Below, one piece after another: positions 13,219 through 14,768 of a DNA stretch of 14,768 nucleotides (positions are counted from its first letter, which is position 1; each line of letters begins with the position of its first letter). Source of the stretch: Methanobrevibacter sp. (GTDB lineage Archaea > Methanobacteriota > Methanobacteria > Methanobacteriales > Methanobacteriaceae). A program made the position numbers and the translations under genes. The stretch covers positions 1-14,768 of the forward strand of contig JAEEWY010000014.1 in the NCBI GenBank assembly GCA_016291275.1, given 5' to 3'. The notes under the pieces were generated by a model. The model did no database searches. It worked only from the letters and a program-made list of their open reading frames with translations, and was not told the DNA's origin.

Positions 13219-13677
13219 TTAAGTTAAATGCTCAAAGCTTGCATAATGGTCTCCAGTATAGTAAACTTCAAAGTCATCAGTGGAATAAACTATTCTTTTC
13301 GGTCCTCTGCTTGATGCACCTAATGTATCAATATCACATTCCCTATACTCATGGGTTATAGGCAAGATTGATTGGCGGTTTGTAAATATGTCCCCTCCAA
13401 TGCATTTTCCAGGAGCATATTTTTCAACACTTCCACCATGCCATCCAAGAGCTTTCGCCTCTCCTTTGGTGATGTAATTTGAAGGAAGCTTGTGATATGT
13501 GCTTATATAGGCTGCAACTTCTTCCTTAGAGTCGTAAGTCCCATCTTCTGTGATATTAATGTCATCTAAAGCAAGTGTAGAAGAGCCAGAGTCTGAATCA
13601 TCTCCAATGCAACCGCTTACTGCAACAACAGCAAGCAAGACGATTAATATCACTCCAATAATTTTCCAATTTTTCAT
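13219..13677 (-). CDS. Barnase-like ribonuclease with lipoprotein-type signal
   Basis: The 152-residue product aligns along its length (residues about 47-151) with Bacillus barnase, a secreted ribonuclease of the N1/T1 superfamily that cleaves RNA after purines, preferring guanine. Identical stretches include TYHKLP, NYITK and IGGDIF. All active-site positions are kept: K71 (barnase K27), R101 (R59), E113 (E73), R124 (R83), R128 (R87) and H144 (H102). The N-terminus MKNWKIIGVILIVLLAVVAVSGC is a short basic region, a hydrophobic core and a lipobox (AVSGC, Cys23), followed by an acidic serine-rich linker (26-45). It should therefore be exported and lipid-anchored, unlike free bacterial barnase. 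The ATG at 13675-13677 follows GGGAT; an in-frame TTG two codons earlier is less likely. The barstar gene follows directly. Origin by transfer from Firmicutes is inferred. Confidence 0.93.
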   Translation of the reverse strand: MKNWKIIGVILIVLLAVVAVSGCIGDDSDSGSSTLALDDINITEDGTYDSKEEVAAYISTYHKLPSNYITKGEAKALGWHGGSVEKYAPGKCIGGDIFTNRQSILPITHEYRECDIDTLGASSRGPKRIVYSTDDFEVYYTGDHYASFEHLT

Positions 13678-13741
13678 TTTCAATCCCTTTTCATTTTATA
13701 AAAATATTGGTTAATCTTAATTTATTTTTTATTTTTAATAA

Positions 13742-13841
13742 AATTTTTTAAGTTTTTTATGGGATTATTATGTTTTTAATTAATTTTTTTAGTTTTTTTA
13801 AACATTTAATCCAGTTTTAAATTAATTTTTTAAGTTTTTAA
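13742..13841. repeat. Three imperfect A/T-tract repeats about 41 bases apart
   Basis: Copies of AATTTTTTAAGTTTTT or close variants begin at 13742, 13782 and 13824. The 40-42 base period equals about four helical turns, so the tracts face the same side of the helix. They may bend DNA or bind chromatin protein; low-complexity drift is the alternative. Confidence 0.5.
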
Positions 13842-13885
13842 ATAATTTTTCTAAAAAACTTTCTTAATCAGATTAATTTTTCTTA

Positions 13886-13899
13886 AAGTATATAAAATA
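13886..13899 (+). promoter_or_regulatory. TATA box of the glycosyltransferase gene
   Basis: AAGTATATAAAATA is a near-ideal archaeal TATA box with an A-rich BRE side. The transcript would begin near 13917, giving a leader of about 75 bases before the GTG start. Confidence 0.55.
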
Positions 13900-13991
13900 T
13901 TATGAATATAACTTTAATAGTACAATTATTGGTTTATTTAAAATCAAAAATTTCTATTATTTATTTTTATTTGCATATGAGAGGAATCTTT

Positions 13992-14768
13992 GTGGATAAG
14001 AAAAGGATATTGATCATTGTAACAGGAAGAGGTATAGGCGGAGATGCCGGTACAGCATTGAATGTTTACAATGCACTTGAAAAAAGAGGATATGATTGTG
14101 AAATCGCTTTGGATGAGTCCGCTCCAGGATTATTATTCAAAAAGAATAATATCGGATGGAATAAGGTTATCATACCACAGGCTGGAGGTCACTCTGCAAC
14201 AATCATGACCACAATTAAAGCAGGTATTCGTGCTATCAGAGGTGTTCTTCAAACAAGAAAGCTTTTGAAATCCAAGAAATTCGATTTGGAATTAGGCATT
14301 CTTGGGGGAGGAGCTATTGTTGGCGCTCTTGGAGCAAAATTAGCGAGAATCCCTACTGTAAGCCTTTTGATTACTCCACTTGACACTAAAGTATGCAGTC
14401 ATATTGGAACTCCAATCATACTTCCTGAAAACAATCTGTTTTTAGTTGAAGATGTTCCAGAGAATATGGTAAAGTCTTTCTCCCCAGTTAGTGATAGCAT
14501 TACCCATGGGGATAAGAACAAGGCATTGGAAAAGATTAAGGAACACTCTAAAGAAGCTAAAGAGAGAAATCCTGATGCAATCGAGTTCGATGAAAACAAG
14601 CCAACCATAGTATTTTCATCCGGTTCCTCATTATTTGAAAAGACCGCTCAAGCAATCAATCAATTCTCTAAATACTCTGATAAGTACAATCTTGTTTTAT
14701 GTGGTGATCCTTTAAATGAGTCTGTCCTTGATTATATCGATGAAACCAAAATGATCAATGTCGGTTTT
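13992..14768 (+). CDS. GT-B fold glycosyltransferase, MurG/UDP-sugar type (3' end cut by window edge)
   Basis: The 259 codons seen begin KKRILIIVTGRGIGGDAG, a Rossmann-type start with a glycine-rich loop. Further on, GILGGGAIVGALGAKLARIP (about residues 103-122) resembles the acceptor-domain GG loop and following helix of MurG-like enzymes. The second domain begins near PTIVFSSGSSLFEKTAQAIN (about 207-226), matching the GSxG-type nucleotide-sugar loop of GT-B enzymes, and is incomplete. The likely role is sugar transfer from a nucleotide donor to a lipid-linked or surface acceptor at the inner face of the membrane; donor and acceptor are unknown. A GTG start is chosen because AGAGG lies seven bases before it. 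An in-frame ATG five codons upstream (13977) would precede that ribosome site. It is divergent from the barnase gene. Confidence 0.75.
   Translation, partial: MDKKRILIIVTGRGIGGDAGTALNVYNALEKRGYDCEIALDESAPGLLFKKNNIGWNKVIIPQAGGHSATIMTTIKAGIRAIRGVLQTRKLLKSKKFDLELGILGGGAIVGALGAKLARIPTVSLLITPLDTKVCSHIGTPIILPENNLFLVEDVPENMVKSFSPVSDSITHGDKNKALEKIKEHSKEAKERNPDAIEFDENKPTIVFSSGSSLFEKTAQAINQFSKYSDKYNLVLCGDPLNESVLDYIDETKMINVGF

Larger units (their letters stand above)
13678..13991. other. Gene-free divergent promoter region between barnase and glycosyltransferase
   Basis: No gene is seen. The left end carries the barnase ribosome site. The centre holds three related A/T blocks spaced about 40 bases apart (13742-13841). 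The right end has a TATA box and leader for the glycosyltransferase. A barnase TATA box cannot be singled out in this AT-rich stretch. Confidence 0.65.

Noticed and set aside
1..14768. Insertion sequences, integrases or phage genes around the barnase-barstar pair
   Set aside because: No transposase, integrase, attachment-site repeat or tRNA-anchored boundary is visible near 12.7-14 kb; transfer is inferred only from the protein families.

Overview
The window is AT-rich DNA that looks like a methanogenic archaeon of the order Methanobacteriales, most likely a Methanobrevibacter or close relative. The taxonomic evidence is a gene for F420-dependent methylene-H4MPT dehydrogenase (mtd), a fused formaldehyde-activating enzyme/hexulose-phosphate synthase (fae-hps), an archaeal-type threonyl-tRNA synthetase, a ModE regulator with Mop repeats, archaeal TATA boxes, and Shine-Dalgarno sites of the form GGTGAN placed three bases before the start codon. 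The species assignment is inference; nothing was searched.

Layout from left to right. Bases 1-623 (minus) hold the 5' two-thirds of ilvE, divergent from a tRNA-Val(UAC) at 732-803. mtd (plus, 1016-1846) ends in a hairpin terminator. A minus-strand block follows: modE (3893-3190 region), a small 2[4Fe-4S] ferredoxin with no canonical start codon (3092-2892), and hisB (2790-2212). Further minus-strand genes are a MOP-superfamily lipid-linked-sugar flippase (5777-4212) and an iron-sulfur flavoprotein of the Isf type (6577-5978). A plus-strand coiled-coil protein (6858-7607) converges on a zinc-ribbon protein (8107-7781), with one shared hairpin terminator between them. Then come fae-hps (9457-8240), an orphan amino-acid-type ABC substrate-binding protein (10619-9789), thrS (12677-10851), and a barnase-like ribonuclease followed by its barstar-like inhibitor (13677-12873), all on the minus strand. 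The right edge carries the start of a GT-B type glycosyltransferase on the plus strand (13992 to the edge).

How the genes fit together. Most are single housekeeping units with their own promoters and terminators rather than one operon. mtd and fae-hps both act on methylene-H4MPT: Mtd is a step of methanogenesis, while Fae-Hps makes pentose phosphate and passes the released formaldehyde to H4MPT. ilvE, hisB and thrS are amino-acid metabolism and translation. The flippase and glycosyltransferase could serve the cell envelope, but this is inference.

The most remarkable item is the barnase/barstar pair in an archaeon. Every catalytic residue of bacterial barnase has a counterpart, the enzyme carries an N-terminal lipoprotein-type signal, and the inhibitor follows 43 bases downstream with the key binding acids kept or conservatively replaced. 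A second theme is start codons: the ferredoxin certainly lacks ATG/GTG/TTG at its start, and both it and the substrate-binding protein have ATT exactly where the Shine-Dalgarno site predicts initiation. A third is the recurrent use of perfect AT-rich hairpins followed by T-runs at gene ends, two of them overlapping the stop codon.
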